Of a stretch of 64,000 bases of DNA, positions 1 to 10,385 are shown piece by piece; within the stretch, counting starts at the first letter, position 1, and every line of letters starts with the position of its first letter. The stretch is from Hydractinia symbiolongicarpus (taxonomy: Eukaryota > Cnidaria > Hydrozoa > Anthoathecata > Hydractiniidae): the NCBI RefSeq assembly GCF_029227915.1, contig NC_079888.1, forward strand, positions 22,548,001-22,612,000, given 5' to 3'. The notes under the pieces were generated by a model that ran no database searches, was not told where the DNA came from, and saw nothing but the letters and a program-made list of their open reading frames with translations. Both the position numbers and the translations under genes were made by a program.

Positions 1-28
1 GATTAAACTTCTTTTATTCAGCGTCTCA

Positions 29-50
29 TCAAAAATGAAAACATTTTTGA
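29..50. other. Per-monomer inverted repeat, 9-bp arms, 4-nt loop
   Basis: The arms TCAAAAATG (29-37) and CATTTTTGA (42-50) are perfect reverse complements around AAAA. The site recurs in every monomer carrying the CATTTTTGA variant. Subtypes with CATTTCTGA have one mismatch, and those with TATTTTTAA keep a shorter A/T-only dyad. It lies in the most A/T-rich part of the monomer. A structural role (cruciform, or protein recognition of a dyad) is inference. Confidence 0.85.
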
Positions 51-137
51 AAACTACAAGTCTCATGCGTTTTAGTGGTGAAAAAATAATTTAAAAAATC
101 GTTCGGGAAATGAGTTTACTCCCTGGGTACTTTCTTT

Positions 138-155
138 GTATACTTTTGACTATAC
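138..155. other. Per-monomer dyad GTATA-N8-TATAC
   Basis: GTATA (138-142) and TATAC (151-155) are inverted repeats separated by eight bases. The spacer differs between A-type (CTTTTGAC) and B-type (CATTCGAC) while both arms are kept in nearly all monomers. The left arm overlaps the palindrome GTATAC (138-143). Maintenance of the arms across both types is visible; function is unknown. Confidence 0.75.
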
Positions 156-197
156 GGGCTGAGTCCGGGATTTACGGGAAGTCGCGGGTTTTCGTTT

Positions 198-203
198 GCC
201 GGC
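198..203. other. Per-monomer palindrome GCCGGC at the chosen phase boundary
   Basis: GCCGGC precedes GATTAAAC in most monomers. Subtypes lose it as GCCGGT (for example near 22,086 and 33,180), GCCGAC (near 17,827), GCCAGC (near 54,803 and 63,293) or GCAGAC (near 15,799). These variants tag particular repeat lineages and are useful for tracing blocks. Confidence 0.8.
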
Positions 204-357
204 GATTAAACTTCTTTTATTCAGCGTCTCATCAAAAATGAAAATATCTTTAAATACTACAAGTCTCATGCGTTTTAGTGGTGAAAAAATAATTTAAAAA
301 TTCGTTCGGGAAATGAGTTTACTCACAGGGTACTTTCTTTGTATACATTCGACTATA

Positions 358-370
358 CGGGCCAAGCCCG
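358..370. other. B-type hairpin CGGGC-CAA-GCCCG
   Basis: The B-type tail carries a perfect 5-bp stem, 358-362 with 366-370, around CAA. It is followed by the CCCGGG palindrome. The A-type equivalent (CGGGC CGA GTCCG) has one mismatch that would be a G-U wobble in RNA. The first clear copy is given here; it recurs in each B-tailed monomer. Confidence 0.75.
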
Positions 371-371
371 G

Positions 372-386
372 GATTTACGGGAAATC
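372..386. other. Per-monomer dyad GATTT-ACGGG-AAATC
   Basis: The 5-bp arms at 372-376 and 382-386 are perfect reverse complements. Monomers carrying GAAGTCGC instead of GAAATCGC have one mismatch. The 8-bp-deletion subtype (CCCGGGGAAATCGC) loses the left arm completely. Confidence 0.7.
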
Positions 387-1418
387 GCGGGTTTTCGTTT
401 GCCGGCGATTAAACAACTTTCATTAAGCGTCTCATCAAAAATGAAAACATTTCTGAAAAGTACAAGTCTCATGCGTTTTAGTGGTGAAAATTAATTTAAA
501 AAATCGTTCGGGAAATGAGTTTACTCCCCGGGTACTTTCTTTGTATACTTTTGACTATACGGTCCGAGTCCGGGATTTACGGGAAATCGCAGGTTTTCGT
601 TTGCCGGCGATTAAACTTCTTTTATTCAGCGTCTCATCAAAAATGAAAACATTTTTGAAAACTACAAGTCTCATGCGTTTTAGTGGTGAAAAAATAATTT
701 AAAAAATCGTTCGGGAAATGAGTTTACTCCCTGGGTACTTTCTTTGTATACTTTTGACTATACGGGCTGAGTCCGGGATTTACGGGAAGTCGCGGGTTTT
801 CGTTTGCCGGCGATTAAACTTCTTTTATTCAGCGTCTCATCAAAAATGAAAATATCTTTAAATACTACAAGTCTCATGCGTTTTAGTGGTGAAAAAAAAT
901 TTAAAAAATCGTTCGGGAAATGAGTTTACTCCCTGGGTACTTTCTTTGTATACATTCTACTATACGGGCCAAGCCAGGGATTTACGGGAAATCGCGGGAT
1001 TTCGTTTGCCGGCGATTAAACCTCTTTTATTAAGCGTCTCATCAAAAATGAAAACATTTTTGAAAACTGCAAGTCTCATGGGCTTTAGTGGTGAAAAGAT
1101 AATTGAAAAAATCGTTTCAGAAATGAGTTTACTCACAGGGTACTTTCTTTGTATACATTCGACTATACGGGCCAAGCCCGGGATTTGCGGGAAATCGGGG
1201 TTTTCGTTTGCCGGCGATTAAACCTCTTTCATTAAGCGTCTCATCAAAAATGAAAATATTTTTGAAAACTACAAGTCTCATGCGTTTTAGTGTTGAAAAA
1301 ATAAATTAAAAAATCGTTCTGGAAATGAGTTTACTCACAGGGTACTTTCTTTGTATACATTCAAATATACGGGCCAAGCCCGGGATTTGCGGGAAATCGC
1401 GGGATTTAGTTTGCCGGC

Positions 1419-1621
1419 GATTAAACCTCTTTTATTAAGCGTCTCATCAAAAATGAAAACATTTTTGAAAACTGCAAGTCTCATGCGTTTTAGTGGTGAA
1501 AAGATAATTGAAAAAATCGTTTCGTAAATGAGTTTACTCACAGGGTACTTTCTTTGTATACATTCGACTATACGGGCCAAGCCCGGGATTTACGGGAAAT
1601 CGCGGGTTTTCGTTTGCCGGC
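1419..1621 (+). repeat. Representative B-type monomer (203 bp)
   Basis: This copy has the second monomer pole. It has a CCTCTTTTATTAAGCG head, ACTGCAAG, GAAAAGATAATTG, CTCACAGGGTAC, TACATTCGAC, CCAAGCCCGGG and AAATCGCGGG. It differs from the A pole at roughly fifteen to twenty positions by eye, about 90% identity. Runs of B-type monomers occur at about 1,014-2,027, and many later monomers join a B head to an A tail or the reverse, so the two types recombine inside the monomer. Confidence 0.88.
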
Positions 1622-1877
1622 AATTAAACCTCTTTCATTAAGTGTCTCATCAAAAATGAAAACATTTTTAAATACTACAAGTCTCATGGGCTTTAGTGGT
1701 GAAATAATAATTTAAAAAATCGTTTTGGAAATGAGTTTACTCACAGGGTACTTTCTTTGTATACATTTGACTATACGGGCCAAGCCTGGGATTTATGGGA
1801 AATCGCGGGTTTTCGTTTGCCGGCGATTAAACCACTTTTATTAAGCGTCTCATCAAAAATGAAAACATTTCTGAAAA

Positions 1878-2910
1878 CTACAAGTCTCATGCGTTTTAGT
1901 GGTGAAAAAACAATTTAAAAATTCGTTCGGGAAATGAGTTTACTCACAGGGTACTTTCTTTGTATACATTCGACTATACGGGCCAAGCCCGGGATTTACG
2001 GGAAATCGCGGGTTTTCGTTTGCCGGCGATTAAACAACTTTCATTAAGCGTCTCATCAAAAATGAAAACATTTCTGAAAAGTACAAGTCTCATGCGTTTT
2101 AGTGGTGAAAATTAATTTAAAAAATCGTTCGGGAAATGAGTTTACTCCCCGGGTACTTTCTTTGTATACTTTTGACTATACGGTCCGAGTCCGGGATTTA
2201 CGGGAAATCGCAGGTTTTCGTTTGCCGGCGATTAAACCACTTTTATTCAGCGTCTCATCAAAAATGAAAACATTTTTGAAAACTACAAGTCTCATGCGTT
2301 TTAGTGGTGAAAAAATAATTTAAAAAATCGTTCGGGAAATGAGTTTACTCCCTGGGTACTTTCTTTGTATACTTTTGACTATACGGGCTGAGTCCGGGAT
2401 TTACGGGAAGTCACGGGTTTTCGTTTGCCGGCGATTAAACTTCTTTTATTCAGCGTCTCATCAAAAATGAAAATATCTTTAAATACTACAAGTCTCATGC
2501 GTTTTAGTGGTGAAAAAAAATTTAAAAAATCGTTCGGGAAATGAGTTTACTCCCTGGGTACTTTCTTTGTATACATTCTACTATACGGGCCAAGCCCGGG
2601 ATTTACGGGAAATCGCGGGATTTCGTTTGCCGGCGATTAAACCTCTTTTATTAAGCGTCTCATCAAAAATGAAAACATTTTTGAAAACTGCAAGTCTCAT
2701 GGGCTTTAGTGGTGAAAAGATAATTGAAAAAATCGTTTCAGAAATGAGTTTACTCACAGGGTACTTTCTTTGTATACATTCGACTATACGGGCCAAGCCC
2801 GGGATTTGCGGGAAATCGGGGTTTTCGTTTGCCGGCGATTAAACCTCTTTCATTAAGCGTCTCATCAAAAATGAAAATATTTTTGAAAACTACAAGTCTC
2901 ATGCGTTTTA
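1878..2910. repeat. 8-mer HOR unit, copy 2 (partial, about five monomers)
   Basis: This matches 257-1,289 at offset 1,621 with only a few differences noticed by eye: TTC versus CAC after GATTAAAC near 616/2,237, GTCGCGGG versus GTCACGGG near 793/2,414, and CCAGGG versus CCCGGG near 975/2,596. The match ends where GTGGTGAAAATTAATT replaces GTGTTGAAAAAATAAATT near 2,911. Confidence 0.8.
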
Positions 2911-3497
2911 GTGGTGAAAATTAATTTAAAATATCGTTTGGGAAATGAGTTTACTCCCTGGGTACTTTCTTTGTACACTTTTGACTATACGGACCGAGTC
3001 CGGGATTTACGGGAAGTCGCGGGTTTTCGTTTGCCGGCGATTAAACTTCTTTTATCCAGCGTCTCATCAAAAATGAAAATATTTTTTAATACTACAAGTC
3101 TCATGGGCTTTAGTGGTGAAATAATAATTTAATAAATCGTTTTGGAAATGAGTTTACTCACAGGGTACTTTCTTTGTATACATTCGACTATACGGGCCAA
3201 GCCCGGGATTTACGGGAAATCGCGGGTTTTCGTTTGCCGGCGATTAAACGACTTTTATTAAGCGTCTCATCAAAAATGAAAACATTTCTGAAAACTACAA
3301 GTCTCATGCGTTTTAGTGGTGAAAAAATAATTTAAAAATTCGTTCGGGAAATGAGTTTACTCACAGGGTACTTTCTTTGTATACATTCGACTATACGGGC
3401 CAAGCCCGGGATTTACGGGAAATCGCGGGTTTTCGTTTGCCGGCGATTAAACAACTTTCATTAAGCGTCTCATCAAAAATGAAAATATTTCTGAAAA
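2911..3497. repeat. Mixed monomers between the 8-mer and 5-mer blocks
   Basis: About three monomers: an A-type copy with a TTATCCAGCG head near 3,055, then B-type tails with CACTTTTATT-like and AACTTTCATT heads. They are satellite throughout, with no tandem HOR partner immediately adjacent. Confidence 0.7.
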
Positions 3498-4509
3498 CTA
3501 CAAGTCTCATGCGTTTTAGTGGTGAAAATTAATTTAAAAAATCGTTCGGGAAATGAGTTTACTCCCTGGGTACTTTCTTTGTATACTTTTGACTATACGG
3601 GCCGAGTCCGGGATTTACGGGAAGTCGCGGGTTTTCGTTTGCCGGCAATTAAACTTCTTTTATTCAGTGTCTCATCAAAAATGAAAACATTTTTAAAAAC
3701 TACAAGTCTCATGGGCTTTAGTGGTGAAATAATAATTTAAAAAATCGTTCGGGAAATGAGTTTACTACCTGGGTACTTTCTTTGTATACTTTTGACTATA
3801 CGGGCTGAGTCCGGGATTTACGGGAAGTCGCGGGTTTTCGTTTGCCGGCGATTAAACTTCTTTTATTCAGCGTCTCATCAAAAATGAAAATATCTTTAAA
3901 TACTACAAGTCTCATGGGCTTTAGTGGTGAAATAATAATTTAAAAAATCGTTCGGGAAATGAGTTTACACCCTGGGTACTTTCTTTGTATACTTTTGACT
4001 ATACGGGCCGACTCGGGATTTACGGGAAATCGCAGGTTTTCGTATGCCGGCGATTAAACTTCTTTTATTCAGCGTCTCATCAAAAAAGAAAACATTTTTG
4101 AAAACTACAAGTCTCATGCGTTTTAGTGTTGAAAAAATAAATTAAAAATCGTTCTGGAAATGAGTTTACTTACAGGGTACTTTCTTTGTATACATTCGAC
4201 TATACGAGCAAAGCCCGGGATTTACGGGAAATCGCGGGTTTTCGTTTGCCGGCGATTAAACCTCTTTCATTAAGCGTCTCATCAAAAATGAAAATATCTT
4301 TAAATACTACAAGTCTCATGGGCTTTAGTGGTGAAATAATAATTTAAAAAATCGTTTGGGAAATGAGTTTACACCCTGGGTACTTTCTTTGTATACTTTT
4401 GACTATACGGGCCAAGCCCGGGATTTACGGGAAATCGCGGGTTTTCGTTTGCCGGCGATTAAACCTCTTTCATTAAGCGTCTCATCAAAAATGAAAACAT
4501 TTTTGAGAA
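3498..4509. repeat. 5-mer HOR pair I, copy 1 (1,012 bp)
   Basis: Five monomers repeat at offset 1,012. Markers are GGCAATTAAAC (3,646 and 4,658), CAGTGTCTC, the 1-bp-shorter CCGACTCGGG, CGTATGCCGGCG (near 4,042 and 5,054), TACGAGCAAAGCCC and TTTTGAGAAC (4,502 and 5,514). Position 4,087 reads A (AAAAAAG) where copy 2 has T (AAAAATG). Confidence 0.85.
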
Positions 4510-5547
4510 CTACAAGTCTCATGCGTTTTAGTGGTGAAAATTAATTTAAAAAATCGTTCGGGAAATGAGTTTACTCCCTGGGTACTTTCTTTGTATACTT
4601 TTGACTATACGGGCCGAGTCCGGGATTTACGGGAAGTCGCGGGTTTTCGTTTGCCGGCAATTAAACTTCTTTTATTCAGTGTCTCATCAAAAATGAAAAC
4701 ATTTTTAAAAACTACAAGTCTCATGGGCTTTAGTGGTGAAATAATAATTTAAAAAATCGTTCGGGAAATGAGTTTACTACCTGGGTACTTTCTTTGTATA
4801 CTTTTGACTATACGGGCTGAGTCCGGGATTTACGGGAAGTCGCGGGTTTTCGTTTGCCGGCGATTAAACTTCTTTTATTCAGCGTCTCATCAAAAATGAA
4901 AATATCTTTAAATACTACAAGTCTCATGGGCTTTAGTGGTGAAATAATAATTTAAAAAATCGTTCGGGAAATGAGTTTACACCCTGGGTACTTTCTTTGT
5001 ATACTTTTGACTATACGGGCCGACTCGGGATTTACGGGAAATCGCAGGTTTTCGTATGCCGGCGATTAAACTTCTTTTATTCAGCGTCTCATCAAAAATG
5101 AAAACATTTTTGAAAACTACAAGTCTCATGCGTTTTAGTGTTGAAAAAATAAATTAAAAATCGTTCTGGAAATGAGTTTACTCACAGGGTACTTTCTTTG
5201 TATACATTCGACTATACGAGCAAAGCCCGGGATTTACGGGAAATCGCGGGTTTTCGTTTGCCGGCGATTAAACCTCTTTCATTAAGCGTCTCATCAAAAA
5301 TGAAAATATCTTTAAATACTACAAGTCTCATGGGCTTTAGTGGTGAAATAATAATTTAAAAAATCGTTTGGGAAATGAGTTTACACCCTGGGTACTTTCT
5401 TTGTATACTTTTGACTATACGGGCCAAGCCCGGGATTTACGGGAAATCGCGGGTTTTCGTTTGCCGGCGATTAAACCTCTTTCATTAAGCGTCTCATCAA
5501 AAATGAAAACATTTTTGAGAACTACAAGTCTCATGCGTTTTAGTGGT
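4510..5547. repeat. 5-mer HOR pair I, copy 2
   Basis: A near-identical repeat of 3,498-4,535. The match ends at GTGGTAAAAAAAAATTT (5,543), where copy 1 has GTGGTGAAAATTAATTT. Confidence 0.84.
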
Positions 5548-7598
5548 AAAAAAAAATTTAAAAAATCGTTTGGGAAATGAGTTTACTCCCTGGGTACTTT
5601 CTTTGTATACCTTTGACTATACGGGCCGAGTACGGGATTTACGGGAAGTCGCGGGTTTTCGTTTGCCGGCGATTAAACTTCTTTTATTCAGCGTCTCATC
5701 AAAAATGAAAACATTTTTGAAAACTACAAGTCTCATGCGTTTTAGTGTTGAAAAAATAAATTAAAAAATCGTTCTGGAAATGAGTTTACTCACAGGGTAC
5801 TTTCTTTGTATACATTCGACTATACGGGGCAAGCCCGGGATTTACGGGAAATCGCGGGTTTTCGTTTGCCGGCGATTAAACCTCTTTCATTAAGCGTCTC
5901 ATCAAAAATGAAAATATCTTTAAATGCTACAAGTCTCATGGGCTTTAGTAGTGAAATAATAATTTAAAAAATTGTTTGGGAAATGAGTTTACACCCTGGG
6001 TACTTTCTTTGTATACTTTTGACAATACGGGCCAACTCGGGATTTACGGGAAATCGCAGGTTTTCGTTTGCCGGCGATTAAACTTCTTTTATTCAGCGTC
6101 TCATCAAAAATGAAAACATTTTTAAAAACTACAAGTCTCATGCGTTTTAGTGGTGAAAAAAAAAATTAAAAAATCGTTCGGGAAATGAGTTTACTCCCTG
6201 GGTACTTTCTTTGTATACTTTTGACTATACGGGCCGAGTACGGGATTTACGGGAAGTCGCGGGTTTTCGTTTGCCGGCGATTAAACTTCTTTTATTCAGC
6301 GTCTCATCAAAAATGCAAATATTTTTAAATACTACAAGTCTCATGGGCTTTAGTGGTGAAATAATAATTTAAAAAATCGTTTTGGAAATGAGTTTACTCA
6401 CAGGGTACTTTCTTTATATACATTCGACTATACGGGCCAAGCCCGGGATTTATGGGAAATCGCGGGTTTTCGCTTGCCGGCGATTAAACCACTTTTATTA
6501 AGCGTCTCATCAAAAATGAAAACATTTCTGAAAACTACAAGTCTCATGCGTTTTAGTGGTGAAAAAATAATTTAAAAATTCGTTCGGGAAATGAGTTTAC
6601 TCACAGGGTACTTTCTATGCACACATTCGACTATACGGGCCAAGCCCGGGATTTACGGGAAATCGCGGGTTTTCGTTTGCCGGCGATTAAACAACTTTCA
6701 TTAAGCGTCTCATCAAAAATGAAAACATTTCTGAAAACTACAAGTCTCATGCGTTTTAGTGGTGAAAATTAATTTAAAAAATCGTTCGGGAAATGAGTTT
6801 ACTCCCTGGGTACTTTCTTTGTATACTTTTGACTATACGGGCCGAGTCTGGGATTTACGGGAAGTCGCGGGTTTTCGTTTGCCGGCAATTAAACTTCTTT
6901 TATTCAGCGTCTCATCAAAAATGAAAACATTTTTGAAAACTACAAGTCTCATGGGCTTTAGTGGTGAAATAATAATTTGAAAAATCGTTCGGGAAATGAG
7001 TTTACACCCCGGGTACTTTCTTTGTATACTTTTGACTATACGGGCCGAGTCCGGGATTTACGGGAAATCGCAGGTTTTCGTTTGCCGGCGATTAAACTTC
7101 TTTTATTCAGCGTCTCATCAAAAATGAAAACATTTTTGAAAACTACAAGTCTCATGGGTTTTAGTGGTGAAATAATAATTTAAAAAATCGTTCGGGAAAT
7201 GAGTTTACTCCCTGGGTACTTTCTTTGTATACTATTGACTATACGGGCCAAGCCCGGGATTTACGGGAAATCGCGGGTTTTCGTTTGCCGGCGATTAAAC
7301 CTCTTTCATTAAGCGTCTTATCAAAAATGAAAATAATTTTGAAAACTACAAGTCTCATGCGTTTTAGTGGTGAAAATTAATTTAAAATAACGTTTGGGAA
7401 ATGAGTTTACTCCCTGGGTACTTTCTTCGTATACTTTTGACTATACGGGGCAAGCCCGGGATTTGCAGAAAATCGCGGGATTTCGTTTGCCGGCGATTAA
7501 ACCTCTTTTATTAAGCGTCTCATCAAAAATGAAAACATTTTTGAAAACTGCAAGTCTCATGCGTTTTAGTGGTGAAAAAAAAAATTAAAAAATCGTTC
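5548..7598. repeat. Ten-monomer segment paralogous to about 9,660-12,050
   Basis: Rare states recur downstream: AAATGCTAC at 5,923 and 10,178 (offset 4,255), AAAAATGCAAAT at 6,314 and 10,568, TTCTATGCA(C/T)ACAT near 6,616 and 10,869, and TACTATTGAC near 7,230 and 11,688. The downstream copy contains two extra monomers, so the offset grows from about 4,053 to 4,255 to 4,458 across the segment. With the adjoining 5-mer pairs this forms a 20- to 22-mer superunit. Confidence 0.75.
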
Positions 7599-8611
7599 GG
7601 GAAATGAGTTTACTCCCTGGGTACTTTCTTTGTATACTTTTGACTATACGGGCCGAGTCCGGGATTTACGGGAAGTCGCGGGTTTTCGTTTGCCGGCAAT
7701 TAAACTTCTTTTATTCAGTGTCTCATCAAAAATGAAAACATTTTTAAAAACTACAAGTCTCATGGGCTTTAGTGGTGAAATAATAATTTAAAAAATCGTT
7801 CGGGAAATGAGTTTACTACCTGGGTACTTTCTTTGTATACTTTTGACTATACGGGCTGAGTCCGGGATTTACGGGAAGTCGCGGGTTTTCGTTTGCCGGC
7901 GATTAAACTTCTTTTATTCAGCGTCTCATCAAAAATGAAAATATCTTTAAATACTACAAGTCTCATGGGCTTTAGTGGTGAAATAATAATTTAAAAAATC
8001 GTTCGGGAAATGAGTTTACACCCTGGGTACTTTCTTTGTATACTTTTGACTATACGGGCCGACTCGGGATTTACGGGAAATCGCAGGTTTTCGTATGCCC
8101 GCGATTAAACTTCTTTTATTCAGCGTCTCATCAAAAATGAAAACATTTTTGAAAACTACAAGTCTCATGCGTTTTAGTGTTGAAAAAATAAATTAAAAAA
8201 TCGTTCTGGAAATGAGTTTACTCACAGGGTACTTTCTTTGTATACATTCGACTATACGGGCAAAGCCCGGGATTTACGGGAAATCGCGGGTTTTCGTTTG
8301 CCGGCGATTAAACCTCTTTCATTAAGCGTCTCATCAAAAATGAAAATATCTTTAAATACTACAAGTCTCATGGGCTTTAGTGGTGAAATAATAATTTAAA
8401 AAATCGTTTGGGAAATGAGTTTACACCCTGGGTACTTTCTTTGTATACTTTTGACTATACGGGCCAAGCCCGGGATTTACGGGAAATCGCGGGTTTTCGT
8501 TTGCCGGCGATTAAACCTCTTTCATTAAGCGTCTCATCAAAAATGAAAACATTTTTGAGAACTACAAGTCTCATGCGTTTTAGTGGTAAAAAAAAATTTA
8601 AAAAATCGTTT
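7599..8611. repeat. 5-mer HOR pair II, copy 1 (1,013 bp)
   Basis: The same five-monomer order as pair I but with its own private state: CGTATGCCCGCG near 8,092, which recurs near 9,106 and not in pair I. AATTAAAC starts lie at 7,698 and 8,711, an offset of 1,013. Confidence 0.84.
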
Positions 8612-9660
8612 GGGAAATGAGTTTACTCCCTGGGTACTTTCTTTGTATACTTTTGACTATACGGGCCGAGTCCGGGATTTACGGGAAGTCGCGGGTTTTC
8701 GTTTGCCGGCAATTAAACTTCTTTTATTCAGTGTCTCATCAAAAATGAAAACATTTTTAAAAACTACAAGTCTCATGGGCTTTAGTGGTGAAATAATAAT
8801 TTAAAAAATCGTTCGGGAAATGAGTTTACTACCTGGGTACTTTCTTTGTATACTTTTGACTATACGGGCTGAGTCCGGGATTTACGGGAAGTCGCGGGTT
8901 TTCGTTTGCCGGCGATTAAACTACTTTTATTCAGCGTCTCATCAAAAATGAAAATATCTTTAAATACTACAAGTCTCATGGGCTTTAGTGGTGAAATAAT
9001 AATTTAAAAAATCGTTCGGGAAATGAGTTTACACCCTGGGTACTTTCTTTGTATACTTTTGACTATACGGGCCGACTCGGGATTTACGGGAAATCGCAGG
9101 TTTTCGTATGCCCGCGATTAAACTTCTTTTATTCAGCGTCTCATCAAAAATGAAAACATTTTTGAAAACTACAAGTCTCATGCGTTTTAGTGTTGAAAAA
9201 ATAAATTAAAAAATCGTTCTGGAAATGAGTTTACTCACAGGGTACTTTCTTTGTATACATTCGACTATACGGGCAAAGCCCGGGATTTACGGGAAATCGC
9301 GGGTTTTCGTTTGCCGGCGATTAAACCTCTTTCATTAAGCGTCTCATCAAAAATGAAAATATCTTTAAATACTACAAGTCTCATGGGCTTTAGTGGTGAA
9401 ATAATAATTTAAAAAATCGTTTGGGAAATGAGTTTACACCCTGGGTACTTTCTTTGTATACTTTTGACTACACGGGCCAAGCCCGGGATTTACGGGAAAT
9501 CGCGGGTTTTCGTTTGCCGGCGATTAAACCTCTTTCATTAAGCGTCTCATCAAAAATGAAAACATTTTTGAGAACTACAAGTCTCATGCGTTTTAGTGGT
9601 AAAAAAAAATTTAAAAAATCGTTTGGGAAATGAGTTTACTCCCTGGGTACTTTCTTTGTA
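8612..9660. repeat. 5-mer HOR pair II, copy 2
   Basis: Repeats 7,599-8,647 at offset 1,013. Seen differences include CTACTTTTATT for CTTCTTTTATT near 8,921 and CTACACGG for CTATACGG near 9,469. The match ends at GTAAACCTTTGAC near 9,660. Confidence 0.83.
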
Positions 9661-10385
9661 AACCTTTGACTATACGGGCCGAGTACGGGATTTACGGGAA
9701 GTCGCGGGTTTTCGTTTGCCGGCGATTAAACTTCTTTTATTCAGCGTCTCATCAAAAATGAAAATATTTTTAAATACTACAAGTCTCATGGGCTTTAGTG
9801 GTGAAATAATAATTTAAAAAATCGTTCGGGAAATGAGTTTACACCCTGGGTACTTTCTTTGTATACTTTTGACTATACGGGCCGACTCGGGATTTACGGG
9901 AAATCGCAGGTTTTCGTTTGCCGGCGATTAAACTTCTTTTATTCAGCGTCTCATCAAAAATGAAAACATTTTTGAAAACTACAAGTCTCATGCGTTTTAG
10001 TGTTGAAAAAATAAATTAAAAAATCGTTCTGGAAATGAGTTTACTCACAGGGTACTTTCTTTGTATACATTCGACTATACGGGCCAAGCCCGGGATTTAC
10101 GGGAAATCGCGGGTTTTCGTTTGCCGGCGATTAAACCTCTTTCATTAAGCGTCTCATCAAAAATGAAAATATCTTTAAATGCTACAAGTCTCATGGGCTT
10201 TAGTGGTGAAATAATAATTTAAAAAATTGTTTGGGAAATGAGTTTACACCCTGGGTACTTTCTTTGTATACTTTTGACTATACGGGCCAACTCGGGATTT
10301 ACGGGAAATCGCAGGTTTTCGTTTGCCGGCGATTAAACTTCTTTTATTCAGCGTCTCATCAAAAATGAAAACATTTTTGAAAACT
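9661..10385. repeat. Mixed monomers linking the 5-mer and 8-mer blocks
   Basis: This is the start of the paralogue of 5,548-7,598. It contains one extra monomer (about 9,770-9,970, TATTTTTAAATAC with the CCGACTCGGG tail) compared with the upstream copy. Confidence 0.7.

Larger units (their letters stand above)
1..203 (+). repeat. Representative A-type monomer (203 bp)
   Basis: The phase is arbitrary and is set here at GATTAAAC. Diagnostic blocks are a TTCTTTTATTCAGCG head (9-23), AAAACATTTTTG (39-50), CATGCGTTTTAG, CTCCCTGGGTAC (about 119-130), TACTTTTGAC (141-150), a GAGTCCGGG tail (161-169) and GCCGGC (198-203). This copy carries GGGCTGAG and AAGTCGCGGG, seen in many A-type copies. The same monomer reappears at 609-811. 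A-type tails predominate over most of the window. Confidence 0.9.
1..256. repeat. Array segment before the first HOR (one and a quarter monomers)
   Basis: Monomer 1 and the start of monomer 2 match 609-864 closely (offset 608, three monomers). They do not match the positions expected from the 1,621-bp unit that begins just downstream. Nothing but satellite is present. Confidence 0.7.
257..1877. repeat. 8-mer HOR unit, copy 1 (1,621 bp)
   Basis: Eight monomers repeat with an offset of 1,621 bases. Shared private states include AACTTTCATTAAGCG with GAAAAGTACAAG (near 407-465 and 2,028-2,086), GGTCCGAG, the ATTCTAC tail (near 955 and 2,576) and AATCGGGG (near 1,195 and 2,816). The left edge is placed where the AAAATATCTT / AAAACATTTC mismatch ends (about 256). 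Confidence 0.82.

Noticed and set aside
95-115. CENP-B box
   Set aside because: TTCGGGAAATG near 102 matches only the first half of the consensus core; the required CGGG second half is missing at the right spacing. No full match on either strand in the consensus-like monomer.
96-115. RNA polymerase III B box (CGTTCGAGAAATG variants)
   Set aside because: Shares GTTCGA with the B box but lacks the following CC, and I see no convincing A box upstream at a suitable distance.
131-155. Promoter around TTTGTATAC
   Set aside because: A TATA-like string is expected by chance in A/T-rich DNA and belongs to a dyad repeated in every monomer. Nothing supports transcription start sites.
481-702. Recurring 61-73-codon ORFs throughout the window
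   Set aside because: All are the same repeat frame recurring with the monomer and HOR period, many starting at GTG or TTG. I therefore list none as CDS.
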